Of a DNA stretch of 64,000 nt, positions 55,486 to 62,961 are shown one piece after another. Source of the DNA: XYD12-FULL-36-8 sp964613805. Its GTDB lineage: Bacteria; Bacteroidota; Ignavibacteria; Ignavibacteriales; Ignavibacteriaceae. The notes below the pieces were generated by a model. It was not told where the DNA came from, did not search any database, and saw only the letters and a list, made by a program, of their open reading frames with translations. The stretch lies in contig CAZTJF010000002.1 in the NCBI GenBank assembly GCA_964613805.1, positions 62,001 through 126,000 on the forward strand, in the 5' to 3' direction. The translations under genes were made by a program, and so were the position numbers. The number at the start of each line of letters is the position of its first letter. The stretch's first letter is position 1.

Positions 55486-56477
55486 TTGTGATCTTCACTA
55501 ACAGTATTAAACAAACGATCAATTTCAATAGGAACAATTCCAACTTCACCGCAGACAATGCCCGCCGCATAATTTGCGAGATAACATGCTTCCAGAATGT
55601 TTGCGTTTGCAGCAAGAGCCATTGTTAAGGTTGATATTACAGTATCCCCTGCCCCGGAAACATCTGCAACTTTGATTGCTTTTGTAGGCATTCGATTTTC
55701 CGGTTTGTGTTCTTCAAAAATTGCTATTCCCTCCTCGCCAAGTGTCAAAAGAACATTTTTAGCTCTTAATCTTTCAAGAATTGTTTTACCTGCAAAAGAA
55801 ATATCAGAGCTTGTTTTTATTTTCATTCCCAAAACTTCTTCTGCCTCTTTACGATTTGGTTTGAACACATCAACATTTTTATAATTAAAAAAGTTGTTGA
55901 ATTTGGGATCAACGGTAATCAGAACATCGTTTTTATTTGCAAGATGAGCAATCTTCTCTATGAGTTCTGGAGTTAAAACACCTTTATTATAATCCTGAAG
56001 AATAATTCCATCTAATTTTTTAAGATGGGATTCGAGATATGAAAATATTTTCTTTCGCATTTCCTCATTTACATAATCTTTGCTTTCCTTATCAATTCTA
56101 ACAACATGCTGATTGTGTGCAATCACTCTTGTCTTTGCTGTTGTTGGTCTTGTATCATCAATAATAATTCCATCAGCGTACATTTGGTTTTCTTTGAGGA
56201 GTGATGTAAAAATTTTTCCGTCATTATCGTTGCCGATAACTCCGATTGGAAATGGAATTCCGCCAAGTTTTAATACATTTAAAGCAACGTTTGCGGCACC
56301 GCCAAATCTGAAAAATTCATTACCTATTTCTACAACAGGGACAGGTGCTTCAGGAGAAATTCTTTTAACATCGCCCCAGAAGTAACAATCGAGCATCATA
56401 TCGCCAATGACAGCAATTTTCTTTCCGGTGAAATTATTTTTTAGTTCATCTATACGATGAGTCGAGAGATTAACCAT
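55482..56477 (-). CDS. rfaE1: D-glycero-beta-D-manno-heptose-7-phosphate kinase
   Basis: 331 residues of the PfkB/ribokinase family. GDMMLDCYFWGDVKRISPEAPVPVVEI matches HldE N-terminal domains, and DVSGAGDTVISTL carries the catalytic aspartate. It phosphorylates heptose-7-P at C1. The gene is separate from, but coupled to, the adenylyltransferase gene. No gmhA, gmhB or hldD is in the window. Confidence 0.92.
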   Translation of the reverse strand: MVNLSTHRIDELKNNFTGKKIAVIGDMMLDCYFWGDVKRISPEAPVPVVEIGNEFFRFGGAANVALNVLKLGGIPFPIGVIGNDNDGKIFTSLLKENQMYADGIIIDDTRPTTAKTRVIAHNQHVVRIDKESKDYVNEEMRKKIFSYLESHLKKLDGIILQDYNKGVLTPELIEKIAHLANKNDVLITVDPKFNNFFNYKNVDVFKPNRKEAEEVLGMKIKTSSDISFAGKTILERLRAKNVLLTLGEEGIAIFEEHKPENRMPTKAIKVADVSGAGDTVISTLTMALAANANILEACYLANYAAGIVCGEVGIVPIEIDRLFNTVSEDHK

Positions 56478-56635
56478 TATTTTCCTTATTCATTAAATAT
56501 TGCAGCTAAAAATAATGATAATAATCAAGTGGTGAAAGGAGGAAGTGCAGCAAGACAGCGGGCAGAGATTAAGGTTAATATAAAGATTAGGATGAAGATT
56601 AAGAATTCACCAAGTTTTAGAATAGCTCAACAGAA

Positions 56636-56695
56636 CTTCATAATTCGATATTCCTTTTTCATCATTCATTAAATATCGAACATCGAATTATGAAG
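56636..56695. repeat. Inverted repeat (CTTCATAATTCGAT type)
   Basis: CTTCATAATTCGATATT (56636-56652) pairs with AATATCGAACATCGAATTATGAAG (56672-56695); the arms match over CTTCATAATTCGAT, and the inner part repeats the same ATCGAA words. It lies in the gap between two minus-strand genes (56478-56724), which otherwise holds no gene. Such palindromes are commonly dispersed in this group. Confidence 0.65.
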
Positions 56696-56724
56696 TAAGC
56701 GATCAGCTTTGAATTACTATCCGA

Positions 56725-59700
56725 TTAGCGAAGTAAAAGCATCTTTTTCGTTTCTGTGAAATCTCCAGCTTTTAATCGGTAATAATAGATTCCTGTTGCC
56801 AAACCGTTTGCATCAAAAGTCACTTCATAATTTCCAGGTGATTTAATTTCGTTTACAAGAGTTGTCTCTTCTCTGCCAAGTGCATCATAAACTTTTAGAG
56901 TTACTAACCCACCCCTCGCCCCTCCCAAAAGGGGACTATACGCTAATGGGATAGAAAATTTTATTTTTGTCGTTGGGTTAAATGGATTAGGATAGTTTTG
57001 TGATAAAGAAAACTCTGTTGGAATATTATTATGTTCATTTTCAATACCAACTAATCTTCCTTGAATTTCCAAGTCATCAATTACCCAGCCCCAGCCAGTA
57101 ACAAAGCCATCAGCATAAAGTCTAAAGCGAATTAGAATTTGTTCTCCAGCATTAAAAGTATTTAGTAAATTAATTTCATGACTGCGAAACATGGTTGAAT
57201 TTCCAGAAGCAGATGAATTGAATGCGTTAAGCCAAGAGGCATCATAACGTGCATCATAACCATCCGCAAGAGGAACCCAATTAACTCCGTCCTTTGTTCC
57301 TTCAACTACTACATAATCCCAGAATTCTTCATCCCCGAATACTGCACCAACTTCACCCGGTTCAACAATGGCAACATCTTTGTAGGAGAGGAAAGCATTT
57401 GACGAAGCAACAATTATTGGTACTGTTAAAGTGTATGAATAATTAGTATTGCTGCCATATGCATGATTCGAATGAATGGCACCGTTGCTAAATCCAGTTT
57501 GTATGTTTATTTGATAACCGGTACCGATGAAATTCGTTGTTGCGGTATTGAAATCATTCGTGTAAGAATTTTGTGCGGGCGAATAAACAATTGCATTTAT
57601 ATTTTTTGTAACAGATTGAAAGCTTACTCCTGATATGTAGGATGTCACTGCAACAGAAATATTCTGTGCTGATAAAACAGGATATTTAATTAAAGTATCC
57701 AAATTAGCGACTGAATTAGCTCCAATAACCAAATATTTTGCTCCGTTTACGGATACAACACTTGAATCATAAAGTGATCTCAATCTAACATTTATTGCAA
57801 CAGCGCCATCAGGACCTTGAGTAAGATTCTTTAACAACGGTTTGTATTTACCGGCATTTCCAAGTCCTGGAATTTTCACCGACCAAATTCCTCTTCCATG
57901 CGTTCCAAGAATTACTTCATCTTCAACATGCGTCATATCCCAAATAGGAAGAGCAGGTAAACCGTTATTCGCCATATGCCAGCTAACTCCGTTATCGGTT
58001 GATTCAAATAAACCGATCTCAGTTCCCACCCAAATTGTATTCGGTTCATGAGGCATTACCAATAAATCATAAATTGCAACATCTGGAAACCCATTATTGC
58101 TAATAGTACCGGTTCCAAAACCACTTATGTCTTCCCAACTTTGACCAAGATTGGTGGTCCGTAATATTTTTGGTTTTCTTGCAAAGGAAAACAAAATGTG
58201 GGCAATGGAATCATGAATAGGATGAGTTGCGATACCGGAAATTCCTCCCATTGTGACTGTACTATAAACTGATGTAGCGGCAAATGTAGATCCCTTATTC
58301 GTTGAAACATGAATTTTGCCTGAAGCATCCATTCTTGCACCTGCCCAAACGATGTTAGAGTTTGCACGAGAAATTTTAACATCATGAAATGAGCTTATTG
58401 ATCCCCAATCACCTGATGGAATTGAGGATAAAGTCCAAGCAGCCCCAAAGTTTGTGGAACGAAACACACCACTTCTTCCAACTGCAAAAAGTAAATCGGG
58501 TTCTTGATTTGTCTTTGCAATCTTCGTAATGAAAGGAGCATTCCCTGATCCAGTATTTGATAAACCGCTGGTAGCGGAAACCCAAGTTTGTCCACCATCC
58601 AAAGATCTTCTTAGTCCATTATACTGAGAGCCACCAATAATTTTATCTGGATCATCAAAATGCCATGAAGTTTCATAGCCATCGCCGCCAATTTGATAAA
58701 ACCAATTTGAATTTTTTGTTGCATTTTCGGGAGAACGCCAGGTTCCATTATCCTGCATACCGCCAACATAAGCGCTTCCTCCAGGCATTTTGTCCACACC
58801 ATAAAATTGAGTTGTGTTTAATCCGTTTGTTGGTTTACTCCAATTAGTTGAACCGCTTGATGACAATCCGATTCCTCCATCGTTAGCATTTAAGATTCTA
58901 AAATCTCCACCTGTTCCTGGAATGATAACCAAATTATGGTGATCAACATGAACAGGTCCAGTTTCAAGTTCAACAGTTTGTCTTAAATTTCCTGACAGAA
59001 GATTTATTTGATAAAGATAAACACCTCCAACAAAAACTATGTTATCGTCAGTAGGATGAACAGTAATCGTATTATCATACCAACCTTGCGCGCTAAGCCA
59101 ATTGATTTGAGTTCCATTTTCAACTGTCATAATCCAATTTAAGCCCGCATCAGTTGAAACAAAAAGATTTGAATTTGGAGAACCTTCGGCTGCAGCAATA
59201 ATTTTATTTGGATTGGTGGGCGAAATAGCAATTTCAAATCTTCCGCTTGTATCTTGAATTCCATTACTTGACTTGAACCACGTTTCTCCTGCATCGATAG
59301 ATTTCAGAATTCCCTTTTCATCAACGCCAGCATAAAGTACGTTAAAATTTCCAGGCGTTTCAATTATCTGTAAAACTTTTTTTACTCTGCCCAATCCGCC
59401 ATTGACTTGTTCATTATAAACTTCTCTCCAAGTATTCCCGCCATCAGTTGATTTGAAAATACCAGATTTGTTTGCGAAATCAAGCCGATATCTGCCCGAA
59501 GTTGTTGAAGCTAAAACTATATTTGGATTGTTTGGATCAACTATTATTCTTGATATGTTATTAAAATCCAAATTATTAATTGTGCTGGAAAGATGAAACC
59601 AAGTTTGACCTTTATTGGTTGATTTATAAATTCCATTTCCGTTGATAACATCCACGCTGAACATACTTTCACCGGTACCGGCATAAATTATATTATGATT

Positions 59701-60291
59701 TGAGGGTGCCATTGCTAATGATGATACTGCAAGAGAAGGTAAATCTGGGGCTAAGTCTATCCAGGTGTTCCCAGCGTTGGTGGTTTTCCAAATCCCACCG
59801 CCAACACTTCCAATGAACCAAGTATTGCCTGTTGGGTTATCTGAATCAACTATTAAACCTCGAACTCTGCCGCTTACATTTCCAGGTCCTCTTTCTATCC
59901 ATGGCAGAAGATTTAAAGTTGTTTTATTTAAAAAACGCTTCGCTTTCTCTAATTCAATTTGTTTGTAGTTGGATGGATAGGCCGGATGATTTTCACCGTA
60001 AGGAATTCTCATTTCATTTAAAATTCTAACAAACTCATCCGGTTGATCAGATTTAACATAGCCATCAATACGCCGCTTCAATTTTTTTAATTGCTCGGTA
60101 ATCCTAATTCCTTGCGGGGAATTAGGATTAAATCTTTTCTGATGCTGGAGCAGTGCTTCATATTTTTTATCATAAATAGTAGTTGATTTCTTGGAGAATT
60201 GATATTCGGATTTTGATAGATCACTCAAGTAATAAAATGAGTAACCCATTCCGAACATCAGAATAAGTCCGAGTAGATTTTTCCAATTCAT
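56725..60291 (-). CDS. Very large secreted BNR/VPS10-like repeat protein with T9SS sorting domain
   Basis: 1188 residues with an N-terminal hydrophobic signal-anchor. From about residue 130 there are many W..W-type BNR/sortilin (VPS10)-like repeats, for example GGIWKTTNAGNTW, GIYKSTNKGQTW, GIFKSTDGGNTW and VFRSTNFGAAW, forming one or two large propellers to about residue 800. Beta-rich domains then lead to a T9SS type A domain (NYPNPFNPTTKIKFS and terminal KKMLLLR). The sorting domain contains an in-frame insertion of 13 residues (AYSPLLGGARGGL) encoded by a repeat at 56907-56946. Probably exported to the surface. No catalytic residues are recognised. Confidence 0.85.
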   Translation of the reverse strand: MNWKNLLGLILMFGMGYSFYYLSDLSKSEYQFSKKSTTIYDKKYEALLQHQKRFNPNSPQGIRITEQLKKLKRRIDGYVKSDQPDEFVRILNEMRIPYGENHPAYPSNYKQIELEKAKRFLNKTTLNLLPWIERGPGNVSGRVRGLIVDSDNPTGNTWFIGSVGGGIWKTTNAGNTWIDLAPDLPSLAVSSLAMAPSNHNIIYAGTGESMFSVDVINGNGIYKSTNKGQTWFHLSSTINNLDFNNISRIIVDPNNPNIVLASTTSGRYRLDFANKSGIFKSTDGGNTWREVYNEQVNGGLGRVKKVLQIIETPGNFNVLYAGVDEKGILKSIDAGETWFKSSNGIQDTSGRFEIAISPTNPNKIIAAAEGSPNSNLFVSTDAGLNWIMTVENGTQINWLSAQGWYDNTITVHPTDDNIVFVGGVYLYQINLLSGNLRQTVELETGPVHVDHHNLVIIPGTGGDFRILNANDGGIGLSSSGSTNWSKPTNGLNTTQFYGVDKMPGGSAYVGGMQDNGTWRSPENATKNSNWFYQIGGDGYETSWHFDDPDKIIGGSQYNGLRRSLDGGQTWVSATSGLSNTGSGNAPFITKIAKTNQEPDLLFAVGRSGVFRSTNFGAAWTLSSIPSGDWGSISSFHDVKISRANSNIVWAGARMDASGKIHVSTNKGSTFAATSVYSTVTMGGISGIATHPIHDSIAHILFSFARKPKILRTTNLGQSWEDISGFGTGTISNNGFPDVAIYDLLVMPHEPNTIWVGTEIGLFESTDNGVSWHMANNGLPALPIWDMTHVEDEVILGTHGRGIWSVKIPGLGNAGKYKPLLKNLTQGPDGAVAINVRLRSLYDSSVVSVNGAKYLVIGANSVANLDTLIKYPVLSAQNISVAVTSYISGVSFQSVTKNINAIVYSPAQNSYTNDFNTATTNFIGTGYQINIQTGFSNGAIHSNHAYGSNTNYSYTLTVPIIVASSNAFLSYKDVAIVEPGEVGAVFGDEEFWDYVVVEGTKDGVNWVPLADGYDARYDASWLNAFNSSASGNSTMFRSHEINLLNTFNAGEQILIRFRLYADGFVTGWGWVIDDLEIQGRLVGIENEHNNIPTEFSLSQNYPNPFNPTTKIKFSIPLAYSPLLGGARGGLVTLKVYDALGREETTLVNEIKSPGNYEVTFDANGLATGIYYYRLKAGDFTETKKMLLLR
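56907..56946 (-). repeat. Small repeat inserted in frame in the T9SS domain coding region
   Basis: On the minus strand this stretch reads from GCGTATAGTCCCC through TTTTGGGAGGGGCGAGGGG to GGGTTA. It encodes AYSPLLGGARGGL between the usual neighbours FSIPL and VTLKVYD. Other T9SS domains run directly between those blocks. Its G/C-rich runs are unlike the neighbouring sequence. Confidence 0.6.
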
Positions 60292-60310
60292 TTGTTAACC
60301 TTTTTATAAT

Positions 60311-60736
60311 TTAAAAATTTGATTTGCTTTTTTGTTTAGTAAGAACATTTAAAATGAAAATAACCGGTTCATCATCTGATATTATCTCGGGATTTATTTT
60401 TATTTCAAGATTATAATTATCAAGCCAATTTATTTCAGCATCCAGTATTTTTTCTTCGTAAATGATTTCCTTCTGGTTTAAATCAAAGACAAAGTACTCT
60501 AAAGATTTATGGGGATGATTTTTCCTTTCATCAATTTTATAGCAGAGAATAAATGTGTTAAATTCATTCTTAACCATTTCAAAGCTGCTTCCAAACTTTT
60601 TCACAGCGAGCGTTTCAGCGATTTCGTAACTTGAAAATTCCTTAGATGTAGAACAACAACCGTAAATCATAATTAGAAAGATAATCATGAATTTAATGAT
60701 TAAATATCCAATGGTTTTTTTTTGCAATACTTTCAT
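60311..60736 (-). CDS. Small lipoprotein, unknown
   Basis: 141 residues from ATG 60736, preferred because it gives a signal peptide with a CC pair near residue 27 (IYGCCS) as lipobox; the longer frame from 60802 adds an unlikely N-terminus. The mature part (TSKEFSSYEIAETLAVKKFGSSFEM onward in the frame) is a small mixed domain with no recognised family. It ends 19 bases before the large T9SS gene's start codon, on the same strand, and may be co-transcribed with it. Confidence 0.55.
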   Translation of the reverse strand: MKVLQKKTIGYLIIKFMIIFLIMIYGCCSTSKEFSSYEIAETLAVKKFGSSFEMVKNEFNTFILCYKIDERKNHPHKSLEYFVFDLNQKEIIYEEKILDAEINWLDNYNLEIKINPEIISDDEPVIFILNVLTKQKSKSNF

Positions 60737-60839
60737 TATACTACAAGTGCAATTTAAGTTTATTTGCCTGTTCAAGTATAAACAAGTAACCTTTGAAATC
60801 AAACAGTAGTCTAAATTCTAAACAAACTTGGAGGTTTTT

Positions 60840-61772
60840 ATGCGTTTCAATCTATTTAAAAAAATGGAGTCAACAATTCTACTTTTCTCGCTGTTATTTG
60901 TATCTTCATCTTATTCCTGCGCCGACTCAGAATACACTGATGAAAAATTAAAAGTAATTCATGATAAAACATTTCCTATTTCTCCGGGAAATGACTTTAA
61001 GCTCGATGCGTCTGCAGGAGATATTACAATTTCAACCTGGGATAAAAACGAAGTTCATGTAAAAATTTTGGGAAACGATAAAGCGAAAGAAAAAGTTGAA
61101 TTTAATTTTAATGAGTCAACTGATAAGATTGAGGTCGAAGCAAAATATGATTGGTCATTGTTCATGATGATCAAAGGAGTAAAGCTGAAATTTGAAATCC
61201 AGGTTCCTAAGGAATTTAATGTTGATGTTGTTACATCTGGAGGCGACATTAAGCTGCAAGGTGTGAAAGGCAGAGCAGATGTGAAAACATCGGGCGGCGA
61301 TATAAATGTCTCTGATCTAAATGGCAATGTTGAGGTTTCAACATCAGGCGGTGATATTGTATTTAACAATACTTATGGTGAATTAAATTTCACAACTTCC
61401 GGAGGCGATATTAAGGGGAATAAATTTTCCGGAAATCTTGAGATATGCACATCAGGCGGCGATATATCTCTCACCGGTTCAGACGCAAAGATTAAAGGTT
61501 CAACTTCAGGCGGTAATATTTCGGTTGATTACAGTGGTCAGAATCAAGGAATTGAACTAAGCACTTCTGGTGGAGATATTACTATAAAAATCCCGAAGGA
61601 TTTTAATGCTTCTGCAAATTTATCAACGCTTGGCGGCAGTATTAAATCGGATTTTACAGGAAATAATGCAGTAAAAATTTCATCAACTAAATTTGAAGCC
61701 GATATTAACAATGGTGGTAACTCTCTCATCCTGAAAACTAGCGGTGGTGATATTGTTGTTAAAAAGAAGTGA
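60840..61772 (+). CDS. DUF4097-type repeat protein (TSGGDI repeats), secreted
   Basis: 310 residues from ATG 60840, five bases after GGAGG; an ATG at 60828 lies before the ribosome site. The signal peptide ends near YSCADS (C likely lipidated or the cleavage site). After about residue 130 there are nine repeats with a period near 20 residues, each with a TSGGDI core (TSGGDIKL, TSGGDINV, TSGGDIVF, TSGGDIKG, TSGGDISL, TSGGNISV, TSGGDITI, TLGGSIKS, TSGGDIVV). This is a right-handed beta-helix-like DUF4097 fold. The function is unknown; similar proteins are often linked to sigma factors. Confidence 0.82.
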   Translation: MRFNLFKKMESTILLFSLLFVSSSYSCADSEYTDEKLKVIHDKTFPISPGNDFKLDASAGDITISTWDKNEVHVKILGNDKAKEKVEFNFNESTDKIEVEAKYDWSLFMMIKGVKLKFEIQVPKEFNVDVVTSGGDIKLQGVKGRADVKTSGGDINVSDLNGNVEVSTSGGDIVFNNTYGELNFTTSGGDIKGNKFSGNLEICTSGGDISLTGSDAKIKGSTSGGNISVDYSGQNQGIELSTSGGDITIKIPKDFNASANLSTLGGSIKSDFTGNNAVKISSTKFEADINNGGNSLILKTSGGDIVVKKK

Positions 61773-61776
61773 CCTT

Positions 61777-61821
61777 GGTCATCTCGATTTCCTTGCCGTA
61801 GGCAGGGGAATCGCAATGACC
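61777..61821. repeat. Hairpin repeat after the DUF4097 gene
   Basis: GGTCATCTCGATTTCCTTGCC (61777-61797) pairs with GGCAGGGGAATCGCAATGACC (61801-61821) with about four mismatches. It starts within a few bases of the stop codon and may terminate transcription, though there is no T-run. The pattern is a dispersed type (GGTCATTGCGATTCCCCTGCC and its complement). Confidence 0.6.
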
Positions 61822-61918
61822 GCTAACTTACAATTAGACAATCCGCAAGATCAACGGAATAAGTGAGAGTTTCGTAAATTATCTTTAAATTAAAGCAAGA
61901 TAATTTTACAACAATTAG

Positions 61919-62380
61919 ATGAAACCAAAAATCCTATACAATTACCTTACTGACGATGAGCTGCTGAGAATCTCAAACAAGATAAAAGAAGCAGAGAAAA
62001 AGACAGCCGGGGAACTCGCTGTCAGCATTCGTGAGTACAAATCTTTTTTTGAATTGAAGAAACCACTGCGGCAGATTGCTGAAAAGGAGTACGTCAGACT
62101 TGGAATCAATAAAACAAAAGAAGGAACCGGAGTTTTAATTTTCCTTTTGCTTTCCAAGAGACAATTCTACATCCTCGCTGACGATAACATAAATAAATTA
62201 ACCGGCGAGAAAGTCTGGGCTGATATAAAAAATATTATGCAAGAAAAATTTGTCCGCGGAGAATTTTGCAAAGGCATATTGTTTGGAATAGATGAAATTG
62301 AAAAAATATTGGCTCAGCATTTTCCAATTAAACCGGATGATGTGAATGAAATTTCTAATAGAGTTGCAATTCAACAGTAA
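61919..62380 (+). CDS. TPM domain protein
   Basis: 153 residues, no signal peptide. The domain (LTDDELLRISNKIKEAEKKTAGELAVSI, then EGTGVLIFLLLSKRQFYILADDNIN) fits the TPM family, which in plants (TLP18.3) supports photosystem II repair and in bacteria is found in YgcG-like proteins. Many TPM proteins are membrane-linked, but this one has only the soluble domain. Function unknown. Confidence 0.82.
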   Translation: MKPKILYNYLTDDELLRISNKIKEAEKKTAGELAVSIREYKSFFELKKPLRQIAEKEYVRLGINKTKEGTGVLIFLLLSKRQFYILADDNINKLTGEKVWADIKNIMQEKFVRGEFCKGILFGIDEIEKILAQHFPIKPDDVNEISNRVAIQQ

Positions 62381-62400
62381 AGAATGAAGAATTAAAATTT

Positions 62401-62440
62401 AAGGCACTGATTACTCTTGAGTAATTCAGTGCCTTTTTTT
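62401..62440 (+). terminator. Rho-independent terminator after the TPM gene
   Basis: AAGGCACTGATTACTC (62401-62416) pairs with GAGTAATTCAGTGCCTT (62419-62435) with one bulged base, followed by a T-run to 62440. It lies 20 bases past the TPM stop and opposite the 3' end of trxA, so it can act on both. Confidence 0.85.
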
Positions 62441-62460
62441 GTAAGAACCATAGTTCGGAT

Positions 62461-62796
62461 TTAGTTCACCACTGCTACGAACAGTTTAATCTTATCTTCC
62501 AAATATTTTTTCGGGACTGCACCAATAACCGCATCAACTACTTTTCCATCCTTAAAAATTCCGATTGTTGGAATGCTTCTTATTCCGTAATGAACTGCAG
62601 TATTTTGGTTTTCATCGGTATTAACTTTAACAACTTTAATTTTGCCCTGGTAATCCTTAGCAATTTCATCAAGCACGGGTGCAACCATTCTGCAAGGACC
62701 GCACCATGGTGCCCAAAAGTCAACTAATACCGGCATATCAGCTTTTAATACTTCGGTCTCGAAATTTGCATCAGTTCCTTCAACAGTATATTTCAT
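62461..62796 (-). CDS. trxA: Thioredoxin
   Basis: 111 residues from ATG 62796, with AAGGAA in front; the frame extends to 62823 but the usual thioredoxin N-terminus starts here. The active site is WCGPC in FWAPWCGPCRM; the cis-proline is in SIPTIGIF. It is a cytoplasmic dithiol reductant for ribonucleotide reductase and other partners. Confidence 0.95.
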   Translation of the reverse strand: MKYTVEGTDANFETEVLKADMPVLVDFWAPWCGPCRMVAPVLDEIAKDYQGKIKVVKVNTDENQNTAVHYGIRSIPTIGIFKDGKVVDAVIGAVPKKYLEDKIKLFVAVVN

Positions 62797-62864
62797 TTTT
62801 TTTCCTTTTTTATTTTTTAACAATATGATGACTCAAATTTGTAAAGGATTCAAGGATGGACTTA

Positions 62865-62950
62865 CTTCGTGGTATTCCGTGTTTTCTTCGGGTAATTTTT
62901 AATTTTTCTTACACGGAGTATCACAGAGTAAATACAGAGAATCACGAAGA
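62865..62950. repeat. Imperfect inverted repeat related to 24111-24212
   Basis: The left arm begins CTTCGTGGTATTCCGTGTTTTC and the right arm is ACACGGAGTATCACAGAG...AGAGAATCACGAAG. Both carry the CTTCGTG and CCGTGT words seen in the element at 24111-24212. It lies between trxA and the amidase gene. Confidence 0.6.
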
Positions 62951-62961
62951 AGAAAAAAAAA

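Noticed and set aside
61236..61760. Regular DNA repeats in the DUF4097 gene as a CRISPR array
   Set aside because: The repeats are in frame and encode TSGGDI protein repeats; spacers are not unique.
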